This document shows, piece after piece, positions 26,954 through 36,354 of a stretch of DNA of 64,000 nucleotides. How positions within the stretch are numbered: the first letter of the stretch is position 1; every line of letters begins with the position of its first letter. The stretch comes from Prescottella sp. R16 (GTDB taxonomy: Bacteria; Actinomycetota; Actinomycetes; Mycobacteriales; Mycobacteriaceae), in contig NZ_CP130943.1 in assembly GCF_030656875.1 (NCBI RefSeq), positions 2,170,001 to 2,234,000 of the forward strand. Reading direction: 5' to 3'. The position numbers and the translations under genes are program-made. The notes beneath the pieces are model-generated. The model saw nothing but the letters and a program-made list of their open reading frames with translations. It did not search any database and was not told where the DNA came from.

Positions 26954-27889
26954 TCAGGCGCTGACATCGTCCAGGGCCGCCGCGATCGCCGCCGGAAGTT
27001 CGAGTTCCTCCGCCGACAACACACCCGTGAGCTGCGCCAGATCCCGCGACCCGACCACGGCGCTCGCCACCCCGGGCCGATCCCGCGCCCACGCCAGCGC
27101 CACCGCGAGCGGGGACGTGCCGAGCCCGTCGGCGGCGGTGAGGACGGCGTCGACGACACGGATCGACGTCTCGGTGAGATAGCTGCGCACCTCGGACGCG
27201 TGGACGTCGTCGGCGCCCCGCGAATCGGCGGGAATCCCGCCCCGATACTTGCCGGTCAGCACACCCCCGGCGAGCGGGACAGCCGCGAACACCCCGATCC
27301 CGTGGTGCGCGGCGGCCGGCAGCAGCTCCTCCTCGACACCGCGGGCCAGCAGCGAGTACTCGGCCTGCGTGGCGACCAGGCGGCCGGGGCCGCGATGGCT
27401 CGCCGCCGTGGCCAGCTGCCAGCCGAGATAGCCGCGGGCACCGGTGTAGCGGACCCGGCCACTGGACACCGCGTAGTCGAGGGTGGCGGCGATCTCGCCG
27501 ACCGGCGTCACCGGATCCCACGTCGCGACCTGCCACATGTCCAGATAATCGGTGCCGAGTTCCCGCAGCGTCGCATCGAGTTGAGCGAGCAGGCTGCGTC
27601 GCGAGCAGTCCACCCGGTGCCCGCCCGGGGCGGCCGCGTCGATACCGGCACTGCCACCGATGACCAGGTACTCGCGGGGGACGACGTCGTCGAGGAGTTC
27701 GGCGAGGATGCGCTGCGCCTTGCCGTCACCGTAGGCGGGCGACGTGTCGACGAGAGTGCCGCCGGCGTCGACGAACGCCGACAGCTGTGCGGCCGCCTCG
27801 TCTCCGTCGGTGTCCCGCCCCCAGTGCAGTGTGCCGAGACCGAGCCTCGACACTCGCAGCCCGCTCGCTCCCACCGCTCTGTATTCCAT
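26954..27889 (-). CDS. aldo/keto reductase family protein with altered catalytic tetrad
   Basis: A 311-residue TIM-barrel protein of the aldo/keto reductase superfamily (GLRVSRLGLGTLHWG, then DTSPAYGDG and the late AVVGSRDLAQL cofactor segment). Of the usual Asp-Tyr-Lys-His tetrad, Asp48 and Tyr53 are kept, but the Lys position reads Ser80 (VIGGSAG) and the His position reads Ala122 (WQVATWD). Normal NADPH-dependent carbonyl reduction is therefore doubtful; a binding or altered catalytic role is possible. A GAAGG site precedes the ATG. It is divergent from uppP, with 169 bp between starts holding no other gene. Confidence 0.82.
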   Translation of the reverse strand: MEYRAVGASGLRVSRLGLGTLHWGRDTDGDEAAAQLSAFVDAGGTLVDTSPAYGDGKAQRILAELLDDVVPREYLVIGGSAGIDAAAPGGHRVDCSRRSLLAQLDATLRELGTDYLDMWQVATWDPVTPVGEIAATLDYAVSSGRVRYTGARGYLGWQLATAASHRGPGRLVATQAEYSLLARGVEEELLPAAAHHGIGVFAAVPLAGGVLTGKYRGGIPADSRGADDVHASEVRSYLTETSIRVVDAVLTAADGLGTSPLAVALAWARDRPGVASAVVGSRDLAQLTGVLSAEELELPAAIAAALDDVSA

Positions 27890-28058
27890 AACCGCCTTCT
27901 CGGAAACCGCGCCGCTTCGACACCGGATGTACTCGTAGATGAACTGTGTTCGCCACCGAGAACATTAGTGCCGCGCACGACGCGCCGAGAACAGCCACGC
28001 CGGGTACCGTCTGCCTCGTGAAAATCGGACCTTCCGTGTGTAATCCGGAGCCTCCCGC

Positions 28059-28907
28059 ATGATCGGTGAGGCGATGACCTGGCTCCAGGCGATCGTCCTG
28101 GGTGCCGTGCAGGGTCTGACGGAGTTCCTGCCCATCTCGTCGTCGGGACATCTGCGGATCGTGTCGGAGATCTTCTTCGGCACCGACGCCGGTGCGTCGT
28201 TCACCGCGGTCACCCAGCTCGGCACGGAGGCGGCGGTGCTGCTGTACTTCGCCCGCGACATCGGCCGCATCGTCGCAGCCTGGTTCCGTGGACTGCTGCA
28301 CGCCGAGCACCGCAAGGACCTCGACTACCGGATGGGCTGGTATGTGATCATCGGCACCATTCCCGTCGGGGTGCTCGGATTCCTGTTCAAGGACCAGATC
28401 CGCACGGGTGCGCGGAATCTGTGGCTCATCGCCACGATGCTCATCGTGTTCGCCCTCGTCATCGCCGCCGCCGAACACTGGGGTCGCAAGACCCGCCCCA
28501 TCGAGGACCTGCGGGCGCGGGACGGCATCATCATGGGTTCCGCGCAGGCCCTCGCCCTCGTGCCCGGCGTGTCGAGGTCCGGCGGCACCATCAGTGCCGG
28601 CCTGTTCCTCGGTCTCACCCGTGAAGCGGCCGCACGCTATTCGTTCCTCCTCGCCATCCCCGCCGTCGTCGCGTCCGGCCTGTTCAGCCTCCCCGACGCC
28701 TTCGAACCCGCCGGCGAAGGACTCAACGCCTCCGGCCCGCAGTTGCTCGTCGCCACGCTCATCGCGTTCGCCATCGGCTACGCCTCCATCGCCTGGCTCC
28801 TCCGCTTCGTCGTCGACCACTCCATGTACTGGTTCGTCGGCTACCGTGTGATCCTCGGCGTCGTCGTCCTCGGGTTGCTGGCCACGGGAGTGGTGTCGGC
28901 GACGTAG
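28059..28907 (+). CDS. uppP: undecaprenyl-diphosphatase UppP (BacA)
   Basis: 282 residues with eight predicted membrane helices. It recycles the undecaprenyl carrier for peptidoglycan synthesis by removing the terminal phosphate. Catalytic motifs are [14 protein letters not shown] near the N-terminus and [16 protein letters not shown] in the middle. GGAG stands 8 nt before ATG 28059; ATG 28074 with GGTGAGG is an alternative that matches the mycobacterial N-terminus. Homologue of Rv2136c. In M. tuberculosis the next gene is the phosphoglycerate mutase-like Rv2135c; here an island intervenes. Confidence 0.95.
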   Translation: MIGEAMTWLQAIVLGAVQGLTEFLPISSSGHLRIVSEIFFGTDAGASFTAVTQLGTEAAVLLYFARDIGRIVAAWFRGLLHAEHRKDLDYRMGWYVIIGTIPVGVLGFLFKDQIRTGARNLWLIATMLIVFALVIAAAEHWGRKTRPIEDLRARDGIIMGSAQALALVPGVSRSGGTISAGLFLGLTREAAARYSFLLAIPAVVASGLFSLPDAFEPAGEGLNASGPQLLVATLIAFAIGYASIAWLLRFVVDHSMYWFVGYRVILGVVVLGLLATGVVSAT

Positions 28908-28932
28908 GGGGGGCGACGCAACCGACTGTGGG

Positions 28933-30678
28933 TCAATCCCAGAGGTATGAAACAGGGCGTGCAGCTGCCTGGCGGACCAGATCCAGATGACGTCCCAACT
29001 CCCCGCTGTACGAGATGTCGGGCAGATGCAGGGTGTTCTCAGACGTACTCCAGGCCAGCGGCGTGTAGACGTCCGTGCCGGATTCATCACTGAACGAGAC
29101 CACGACGTACAGCCCGGTACCTCTTCGTTGCCATGCGGCCCGTAAAGCGGCGAGGTCCGGGGCAGGCAGATTCCACGGGGCGTCGAGGATGTTCTTGGTC
29201 ATGTAGTGAGCGCTGAGAACGGCAGGGCCGGCATCGTCCGACGACACGAATACCTCACGTGCCGCGATCTGCTCGACCGGATTGCGGCGTGTGGGCATCG
29301 TCGGCATCGGACCCCACAGCGTCGGACACAATTGCTTCGCTTGATCGAACAGCATCCGATGCACCGGATGCCGGGGGTGTTCGGGCGCGATGTGTGCCAC
29401 CGAACTGTTCGCTTCCCACCACGTCACCGTGCCGAGTGCCGCTCCGGTCCGAGCGAAGGCTGCGACAGTGCGGTCGTTGCCGTTCTCGTCGGAGACCTCG
29501 ATACGAATGCCGCTCGGGTCGAACGACTCCCGTGTCACCGGGAGAGTCAGGTCGAACGTCATCGTCGACAGCTCCCCGGTATCGGTGAGTATCACGGGGT
29601 AGACGACGACACCCGGTTCCCGTCGACGGTCGGTACTGCGGCGAAGTTGATCGCCGGTGACGACCATTTGTTGTCCGTCGCTGATCACGACGGTGCCGAG
29701 ACCGAGATAATCGGGATCGGTATCCCCGGTGAGTCGTGGACGTGCCGCCACCCATTCCGTCAGCAATCGATGCAATGGATGTAGCGGATTGGCCGGTTCG
29801 ATCCGGCGGATCACACCGTCACCGGACCACCAGGTTGCCCTTCCTACGGTGGCCCCGGGGCTGGCCCCGGTTGTCGCCCGCACTTCCCGTAGCCCTTCGC
29901 CGCGGGACGACACCTCGAATCGATACCGGCCGGGATCGAACTCCTTCCGGCCCCAATGCGTATTCGCGTCGAGGATCACTTTTTCGGGCCTCCCGCGATC
30001 GCTTTCGGTGGCAACTGTCCAGAACTGCTGCCCGTCCGGGTCTGTGTGAGGCTGCGGATCTCCGACGACGACCCGTGCCCCGCGCGCAACGATCAGGTCA
30101 CCTGGAATGAGGTCCGCAGGATCGGGTGCCCAGTGAGTGGAAGGATCCGGGACCCGCAGGATCGGACACGATTCCTCGGCTCGCGATATCAGCAACTGTC
30201 GCAGCGGATCGTGTGGACTACGCGGCGATAGGTTCAGGATGGTCCCGTCGGATTCACGCCACAACACTTCTCCGGATCGGAGTCCGTTCGACCAGGCGCC
30301 GATCGACCGGCGATCGTCTCGCGGCGTTTCGACCTCGAACTCGTACCGGCCGGCATCGAACGAGACTCGTTGCACCGGGGTATCGCAGTCGATGACGATT
30401 CGGGTGGGTTGCTGATTGCCGTGTACGACCTCGACGACGTGGAAGAGTGAACCGGACGGATCGCTGTACTGCTGCGGCGATCCCACGACGAGCGTCCGCC
30501 ATCCGATCCCGCGGATACGGATCAAGTCCCCGGGCGAGAACTCTCCGGGGTCGACTGTGCTCTTGTTGCGGCTCCAGGGGCCGGACTTGTTGTTACTCAA
30601 TACTTCCCCTATGGTGTGCGATTCTTCACAGTCGGCTGGACAGTACATCGACCGGCCGACACTGCAGTGTCGGATCAT
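28933..30678 (-). CDS. large island protein with three tandem ~140-residue modules
   Basis: About 581 residues from the ATG at 30678; ATG 30647 or a TTG near 30596 are alternative starts. Three copies of one module are visible (residues about 45-175, 186-316 and 324-455). Each has an early GDLI/GTVV strand, a F-D-x-G-R-Y-x-F-E-V strand (107-116, 247-256, 386-395) and an ending of the form W-x-I-x-P-x-P-x-P-L-x-L-L (140-163, 283-306, 420-443). The last 125 residues form a different domain (LRAAWQRRGTGLYVVVSFSDESGTDVYTPL). No signal peptide or membrane segment. I recognise no family. GC is lower than in core genes. A small gene with one related module sits 7 bp upstream. Confidence 0.7.
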   Translation of the reverse strand: MIRHCSVGRSMYCPADCEESHTIGEVLSNNKSGPWSRNKSTVDPGEFSPGDLIRIRGIGWRTLVVGSPQQYSDPSGSLFHVVEVVHGNQQPTRIVIDCDTPVQRVSFDAGRYEFEVETPRDDRRSIGAWSNGLRSGEVLWRESDGTILNLSPRSPHDPLRQLLISRAEESCPILRVPDPSTHWAPDPADLIPGDLIVARGARVVVGDPQPHTDPDGQQFWTVATESDRGRPEKVILDANTHWGRKEFDPGRYRFEVSSRGEGLREVRATTGASPGATVGRATWWSGDGVIRRIEPANPLHPLHRLLTEWVAARPRLTGDTDPDYLGLGTVVISDGQQMVVTGDQLRRSTDRRREPGVVVYPVILTDTGELSTMTFDLTLPVTRESFDPSGIRIEVSDENGNDRTVAAFARTGAALGTVTWWEANSSVAHIAPEHPRHPVHRMLFDQAKQLCPTLWGPMPTMPTRRNPVEQIAAREVFVSSDDAGPAVLSAHYMTKNILDAPWNLPAPDLAALRAAWQRRGTGLYVVVSFSDESGTDVYTPLAWSTSENTLHLPDISYSGELGRHLDLVRQAAARPVSYLWD

Positions 30679-30685
30679 TGGTGTG

Positions 30686-31069
30686 TCAAAGCCGGGGCCG
30701 GCACGGCTGCCACTGATCCGATTCTTCGATGCTGTAGAGCGCTCGGCCCGCGGGGGTGTGGATCTGCAGTACGTTGAATCCTCGTAGTACGACGCGGCTG
30801 TCGGCGCCGAGGAGTGTGGCGGCGACCCCGTCCGGATCGTGGTTGCGGAACCATGTGACTTCGTCGCCGACGGTGGCTCGGATGAGGCCGTCACTGTCCA
30901 CGACAGCGGTGACCTCGATTTCCGTCTCGGATTCGAACGCTTTGCGTGCCTGGATCCAGTGGACGTGATGGCCTGCACCGTACGATCCGCAGTCGGGTGC
31001 GGAGCTGCCGATCCTGCACACAGTGATCTGCGACTCGTTACCGGACTCGGAAGTGATGGGTTCGGTCAT
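30686..31069 (-). CDS. small companion of the three-module protein
   Basis: 127 residues; a GGAGGGA ribosome binding site precedes ATG 31069. Its middle part resembles one half of the module repeated in the next gene: FESETEIEVTAVVDSDG corresponds to F-D-x-G-R-Y-x-F-E-V, and TVGDEVTWFRNHD corresponds to the G-x-V-x-W strand. Cysteines occur in VCRIGSSAPDCGS. It ends 7 bp before the large gene begins, so the two form an operon. Function unknown. The 277 bp upstream, towards the restriction gene, contain no other convincing gene and should hold the divergent promoters. Confidence 0.65.
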   Translation of the reverse strand: MTEPITSESGNESQITVCRIGSSAPDCGSYGAGHHVHWIQARKAFESETEIEVTAVVDSDGLIRATVGDEVTWFRNHDPDGVAATLLGADSRVVLRGFNVLQIHTPAGRALYSIEESDQWQPCRPRL

Positions 31070-31346
31070 GGCGGATTCCCTCCGTCGGGGTCCCCTCGGG
31101 GACGCTCCTGCCCGCATCGGTCGACACGGACCACTTCGTCACCCGAACCACCCATGAGCATGGGGTTGGTGTGCGACCCAGTCGGGGCTTGGCGGCCGCA
31201 TCTCGTGAAGTGCAGACACGATACTGCGAGGCACCGACAATTTCGGTGGGCAGCGGTTCCGTGGCCAGGTCTGTACCCGACCGGCCGCAGACCAGGGCAA
31301 GATATCCAGCTGAGTGTTGTCGGGTCTGCGAAGGGGCGGGTTGGTC

Positions 31347-34300
31347 ATGGGTTCTGTTCACGAGGTGATCGAGGCGTTTCGTGAGGCGCCGTCGAACTCT
31401 GAGCGGGGTACCCAGTTCGAGCAGTTGATGGTCCGCTACTTCCAGCTCGATCCGTTGCTGTCGCAGCAGTACGAGCAGGTGTGGCGGTGGACGGACTGGC
31501 CGGGCCGTGATGGCAAGCCGGACACCGGGATTGACCTTGTGGCGCGGGAGCGGGACACGGGTGCATTCACGGCGATTCAGTGCAAGTTCTACGAGCCGAC
31601 CCACACCCTCGCCAAGGCGGATATCGATTCGTTCTTCACGGCGTCGGGGAAGAAGCCGTTCACGAACCGGCTGATCATCTCGACCACCGATCGATGGGGA
31701 AAGAACGCGGAGGCGGCGCTCGAGGATCAGCACACGCCGGTGCAGCGGATCGGGTTGGCGGAGATCGCCGAGTCCCCGATCGACTGGGATGTGGCGTGGC
31801 CGAAGGGCGAACTTACGGTCACGTTGTCGGAGGCGAAGCGGCACGATCCGCGCCCGCATCAGCAGGACGCGATCGATGCGGTGTTCACCGGGTTTGATGC
31901 CGGTCACGACCGCGGCAAGCTGATCATGGCGTGCGGCACCGGCAAAACGTTCACCGCGTTGAAGATCGCGGAACGTACCGCCGCCGAGCAGGGTGGGTCG
32001 GCGAAGATCTTGTTCGCGGTGCCGTCGATCTCGCTGCTGTCGCAGACGTTGCGGGAGTGGACCGCCCAGACCCTGTTGGATCTGCGGGCGTTCGCCGTCT
32101 GCTCGGACACGAAGGTCTCCCGGGCCGCCGAGGACATCGGCGCGGTGGATGTCGCGATTCCGGTCACCACCGACCCGGCCACCCTCGCCGCGGAGATGGG
32201 GCACCGCAAGCGGGCGAAGGGGTTGACGGTGGTGTTCACCACCTACCAGTCCCTGCCGGTGGTCGCGGCCGCCCAGGCGCAGGGTGGGGTGGACGGGTTC
32301 GATCTGGTGATCTGCGACGAAGCCCACCGCACCACCGGCGTCACCTTGGCAGGTGAGGACGAGTCGAACTTCGTCCGCGTGCACGACGGGGACTTCCTCG
32401 AGGCGGCACGCCGGCTGTATATGACGGCGACGCCGCGTCTGTTCGACGAGAAGGTCAAGGACCAGGCGGCCGAGCATTCGGCCGAGCTGGCGTCGATGGA
32501 TGACGAGACGAAGTTCGGGCCGGAGTTCCACCGGCTGTCGTTCGGGGACGCGGTCGAGCGGGGCTTGTTGACGGACTACAAGGTGATCGTGCTGACCGTC
32601 GACGAGGACCTCGTCGCCTCCCCGTTGCAGCAGCAGCTCGCCGGCGAGTTCTCCGAGCTGAAACTCGACGATGCGTCGAAGATCGTCGGCTGCTGGAACG
32701 GTCTGGCGAAGCGGGCCGGGCGGACCCCGGACGGCACCGGGTTCGCGCCGGGGGAGCCGCCGATGCGGCGGGCGGTGGTGTTCGCGAAGGACATCGCCGC
32801 CTCCAAGCAGGTCGCCGAGGTGTTTCCCGCGGTCGTCGACGCATACCGGGATCTGTTGGACGAGAGCGAGAACGACGGCCACGACATCGCGGCGACGAAC
32901 CGGGATCTGGCGTGTTCGGTGCACCACGTCGACGGCACCTACAACGCCCTGCAACGCAACGCCGAACTCTCCTGGCTCAAGGCGCCGGTCCCGGAGGGGG
33001 AGTGCCGGATCCTCACCAACGCCCGCTGCCTGTCCGAAGGCGTGGATGTCCCCGCCCTGGATGCGGTGATGTTCCTGAACCCGCGTAACAGTGTGGTGGA
33101 TGTGGTGCAGTCGGTGGGGCGGGTGATGCGTAGGGCCGACGGCAAGGACTACGGCTACATCATCTTGCCGGTCGCCGTCCCTGCCGGCGTGTCCCCGTCG
33201 CAGGCGTTGTCGGACAACCGCCGTTTCAAAGTTGTGTGGCAGGTCCTCAACGCTTTGCGCGCGCACGACGACCGGTTCAACGCGATGGTCAACTCGATTG
33301 CCCTCAATTCGACTGTGGTGGAGAAGAAGACCGGCAAGGGCTCGTCGATGCTGATGGGCGACCACATCGGCCCCGTCTCGGACGGAACCGGCGAATCTGT
33401 CGCCGGCACCGGCAACGGCGCCGATGGTGGCTCGTCGACCGCCGCTGGCTCTGACGGCGCCTCGACCGCCGCCGCGGATGCGGGTGGGCAGGTGGCGCAG
33501 CAGATGGCGCTGTTCTCCCTGTCCGAATGGCAGGAAGCGATCGTCGCGAAGATCGTCGACAAGGTCGGCACCCGCGCCTACTGGGAAGACTGGGCCGCCG
33601 ACGTCGCCGACATCGCCGCCGCCCAGATCACCCGCATCCGCGCCCAACTCGACGCCGCCGACCCGCAGGTCACCGCCGCGTTCGACCGCTTCCTGAAAGG
33701 CTTGCGGGACAACCTCAACGACTCCATCACCACCGACGACGCGATCAGCATGCTGAGCCAGCATTTGATCACCAAACCGGTGTTCGACGCCCTGTTCGCC
33801 GAACACGACTTCGCGTCCCACAACCCGGTCTCGCGGGTGATGCAGGCGATGGTCGACACCCTCGGCGACGCCGGCCTCGAAGCTGAGACCGCGAAACTCG
33901 ACGGCTTCTACGCCTCCGTCCGCACCCGCGCCGCCGAGGTCACCACCGCCGACGGCAAGCAGAAGGTGATCGCCGAACTCTACGAGAAGTTTTTCCGCCT
34001 CGGCTTCCGTAAGCAGTCCGAAGCCCTCGGGATCGTCTACACCCCCGTCGAGGTTGTCGACTTCATCCTCCGCGCCGCCAACCAGGCCTCCCGGGACGCG
34101 TTCGGCCGCGGCTTGACCGACGAAGGCGTCCACATCCTCGACCCGTTCACCGGGACCGGCACCTTCATCACCCGACTGCTGCAGTCCGGACTGATCTTCC
34201 CCGAAGACCTGGCCCGCAAGTACGCGCACGAGCTGCACGCCAACGAGATCATGCTCCTCGCGTACTACATCGCCGCGGTGAACATCGAATCCACCTATCA

Positions 34301-34646
34301 CGCTGTGCGTGACGCCGAGATCTGCGGGGGGGGGGGGGTATTCGCCGTTCGAGGGGATCGTGCTCGCCGACACCTTCCAGATCACCGAAGACGGCGACAC
34401 CATGGACGCGGACATGTTCCCCCAGAACAACGACCGCATCATCCGCCAGAAACAGATCCCCATCAACGTCGTCGTCGGCAACCCGCCGTACTCGGTCGGA
34501 CAGACCTCGGCGAACGACCTGAACGCGAACGTCGCGTATCCCACGCTCGACAAGCGGATCGCCGACACCTACGCCGCGCGATCGACGGCGACGAACAAGA
34601 ACAGTCTCTACGACTCCTACCTACGTGCCTTCCGGTGGGCCACTGA
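31347..34646 (+). CDS. Type ISP restriction-modification enzyme, nuclease-helicase-methylase part (frame broken at poly-G)
   Basis: The N-terminal part of a single-chain Type ISP (LlaBIII/LlaGI-like) enzyme. Residues 1-90 are an Mrr-like nuclease (Asp63 in TGIDLVA, QCK at 78-80). A superfamily 2 translocase follows, with Walker A CGTGKT near 195, DEAH near 324, TAT and a QSVGRVMRR motif VI. After a Gly/Ser/Ala-rich linker (near 685-715) come coupler helices and the start of a gamma-class N6-adenine methylase (DPFTGTGTF near 932). The frame runs into 13 G residues at 34326-34338 and then reads out of register to 34646, adding about 100 Arg/His-rich meaningless residues. The ATG at 31347 has AAGGGGCGGG upstream. 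Removing one G joins it to the next frame as a 1,665-residue protein. Confidence 0.85.
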   Translation: MGSVHEVIEAFREAPSNSERGTQFEQLMVRYFQLDPLLSQQYEQVWRWTDWPGRDGKPDTGIDLVARERDTGAFTAIQCKFYEPTHTLAKADIDSFFTASGKKPFTNRLIISTTDRWGKNAEAALEDQHTPVQRIGLAEIAESPIDWDVAWPKGELTVTLSEAKRHDPRPHQQDAIDAVFTGFDAGHDRGKLIMACGTGKTFTALKIAERTAAEQGGSAKILFAVPSISLLSQTLREWTAQTLLDLRAFAVCSDTKVSRAAEDIGAVDVAIPVTTDPATLAAEMGHRKRAKGLTVVFTTYQSLPVVAAAQAQGGVDGFDLVICDEAHRTTGVTLAGEDESNFVRVHDGDFLEAARRLYMTATPRLFDEKVKDQAAEHSAELASMDDETKFGPEFHRLSFGDAVERGLLTDYKVIVLTVDEDLVASPLQQQLAGEFSELKLDDASKIVGCWNGLAKRAGRTPDGTGFAPGEPPMRRAVVFAKDIAASKQVAEVFPAVVDAYRDLLDESENDGHDIAATNRDLACSVHHVDGTYNALQRNAELSWLKAPVPEGECRILTNARCLSEGVDVPALDAVMFLNPRNSVVDVVQSVGRVMRRADGKDYGYIILPVAVPAGVSPSQALSDNRRFKVVWQVLNALRAHDDRFNAMVNSIALNSTVVEKKTGKGSSMLMGDHIGPVSDGTGESVAGTGNGADGGSSTAAGSDGASTAAADAGGQVAQQMALFSLSEWQEAIVAKIVDKVGTRAYWEDWAADVADIAAAQITRIRAQLDAADPQVTAAFDRFLKGLRDNLNDSITTDDAISMLSQHLITKPVFDALFAEHDFASHNPVSRVMQAMVDTLGDAGLEAETAKLDGFYASVRTRAAEVTTADGKQKVIAELYEKFFRLGFRKQSEALGIVYTPVEVVDFILRAANQASRDAFGRGLTDEGVHILDPFTGTGTFITRLLQSGLIFPEDLARKYAHELHANEIMLLAYYIAAVNIESTYHAVRDAEICGGGGVFAVRGDRARRHLPDHRRRRHHGRGHVPPEQRPHHPPETDPHQRRRRQPAVLGRTDLGERPERERRVSHARQADRRHLRRAIDGDEQEQSLRLLPTCLPVGH

Positions 34647-36345
34647 CCGGATCGGTGACGCCGGCATCGTCGCGTTCGTCTCCAACGGCGGCTGGATCGA
34701 CGGCAACACCGCCGACGGCATCCGCCTGTCCTTGGCCGGCGAGTACTCCCGCATCTACGTCTACAACCTGCGCGGCAACCAGCGCACCGCCGGCGAACTG
34801 TCCCGCAAGGAAGGCGGCAAGATCTTCGGCTCCGGCAGCCGCAACACCGTCGCCGTCCTCATCGGCATCAAGAACCCCGCCCACACCGGCGACTGCGAGA
34901 TCTTCTACCGCGACATCGGTGACTACCTGAGCCGCGAGCAGAAACTCGAGATCGTCGACGCCGACACCCTCCCCAGCATCGACTGGCAGCCCATCACCCC
35001 CAACGCCCACGGCGACTGGGTCAACCACCGCAACGACGACTACCTCGCCTGGCCCGCCATCGGAGAGAAGAGCCCCGCCCCGGGGCAGGCCACGGTGTTC
35101 ACGATCTACTCATCTGGTTTGAAGACCGGACGCGACTCCTGGTGCTACAACTCATCCCGTACCGGTCTCGTCAAGTCGATCGAGGAACTTGCGACCCAGT
35201 ACCGCGACACCCAGAAGAAGTTCGCCCAGTACTGCACCGACGTCGGCGAACCCAAGCCCACACCGGACACGGTCGCCACGTTCCTCGCCGCCAACCCGGA
35301 ACTGACCGGGACCGGGAAGATCAGCTGGAACCGTGGTCTGCGCACCGACCTCGCCAAAGGCACGGACATCGTCTTCGCTGACGACTCTGTCCGGCTCGGC
35401 AGCTACCGGCCGTTCAATACTCAGTGGTCCTATCTCGACCGCCGCGTCAACGACATGATCTACAAGCTCCCCACGATGTTTCCCACCTCGCACCAGACGA
35501 ACATCGGCATTGTGTTGACCGGCGCAGCATCGCATTTCGAGTTCACCCCGTTCATCACCGACTTGCTCCCCAACCTGCATGTCCTGGACACGGCCCAGTT
35601 CTTCCCGCGATGGACCTACGCCAAGGCCGAATCCGCCGATGGCGAGCTGGATTTCGCATCAACAGACACCACCGACGTCGACGAGTACGGCTACCGGAGG
35701 ATCGACAACATCACCGACAGCATCCTCGCCCTCTACCGCGGCGCGGTCGGCGACCAGGTCACCAAGGACGACATCTTCTTCTACGTCTACGGACTGGTCC
35801 ACGACCCCGCCTACCGGCAGGCCTACGCGGCGGATCTGAAGAAGATGCTCCCGCGCATCCCCACCCCCGAAACCCAGGAACGGTTCGAGCAACTCACCGC
35901 CGCCGGCAGGCAGCTGGCTGATCTGCATGTGAACTACGAGACGGTGGCGCCGTACGACCTCGACGTGCAGCTCAAGAAGGGGACTGACCCCGCCGATCGG
36001 GAGACGTGGCGGGTGGCGAAACTCAAGTGGGGCAAAAAGAAAGACTCCGACACCGGCAAGAACATCGACGACCGCACCACCATCGTCTACAACCCGAAGG
36101 TCACCATCACCGGCATCCCCGAAGACGCCGAACGCTACATGCTCGGATCCCGATCCGCGCTCGCGTGGATCATCGACCGCTACCAGATCAAGCCCGACAA
36201 GGCATCCGGCATCGTCAACGACCCCAACAACTGGTGCGACGAACACGGCGACCCCACCTACATCGTCGATCTGATCAAGCGCGTGACGACTGTAGCCGTC
36301 GAGACGATGCGGATCGTGGATATGTTGGCCGAGACCAAGATCTGA
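34309..36345 (+). CDS. Type ISP restriction-modification enzyme, methylase motif IV and target-recognition part
   Basis: The second frame of the split Type ISP gene. It contributes YSPFEGIVLADTFQ, the catalytic NPPY motif of adenine-N6 methylases (VVVGNPPYSVGQ), the remaining methylase motifs (IVAFVSNGGWIDGN, VYNLRGNQRTAGE) and a long C-terminal target-recognition domain ending in VDMLAETKI. The nominal GTG at 34309 has no ribosome binding site and lies within the upstream frame, so this part is probably not made separately; it needs a 12-G tract or ribosomal slippage. Sequence to the end is intact with no further stops, arguing against old decay. A HEPN-motif gene follows after 9 bp. Confidence 0.85.
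   Translation: MTPRSAGGGGYSPFEGIVLADTFQITEDGDTMDADMFPQNNDRIIRQKQIPINVVVGNPPYSVGQTSANDLNANVAYPTLDKRIADTYAARSTATNKNSLYDSYLRAFRWATDRIGDAGIVAFVSNGGWIDGNTADGIRLSLAGEYSRIYVYNLRGNQRTAGELSRKEGGKIFGSGSRNTVAVLIGIKNPAHTGDCEIFYRDIGDYLSREQKLEIVDADTLPSIDWQPITPNAHGDWVNHRNDDYLAWPAIGEKSPAPGQATVFTIYSSGLKTGRDSWCYNSSRTGLVKSIEELATQYRDTQKKFAQYCTDVGEPKPTPDTVATFLAANPELTGTGKISWNRGLRTDLAKGTDIVFADDSVRLGSYRPFNTQWSYLDRRVNDMIYKLPTMFPTSHQTNIGIVLTGAASHFEFTPFITDLLPNLHVLDTAQFFPRWTYAKAESADGELDFASTDTTDVDEYGYRRIDNITDSILALYRGAVGDQVTKDDIFFYVYGLVHDPAYRQAYAADLKKMLPRIPTPETQERFEQLTAAGRQLADLHVNYETVAPYDLDVQLKKGTDPADRETWRVAKLKWGKKKDSDTGKNIDDRTTIVYNPKVTITGIPEDAERYMLGSRSALAWIIDRYQIKPDKASGIVNDPNNWCDEHGDPTYIVDLIKRVTTVAVETMRIVDMLAETKI
34326..34338 (+). 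repeat. run of 13 G residues inside the Type ISP gene (putative phase-variation tract)
   Basis: Between TCTGC and TATTCGCC the sequence is thirteen consecutive G. The helicase frame ends here and the methylase/target-recognition frame continues one position off. Twelve or fifteen G would give a continuous EICGGGGYSPFEG join, and YSPFEG is the expected methylase continuation. Either a slipped-strand switch in the OFF state or a homopolymer length error. Confidence 0.85.
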
Positions 36346-36354
36346 TAGGCAGCG

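Noticed and set aside
34309..36345. Second half of the Type ISP gene as an independent gene
   Set aside because: No ribosome binding site and no family begins at this domain; the frame only makes sense joined to the upstream half. It is listed as the second part of the split gene.
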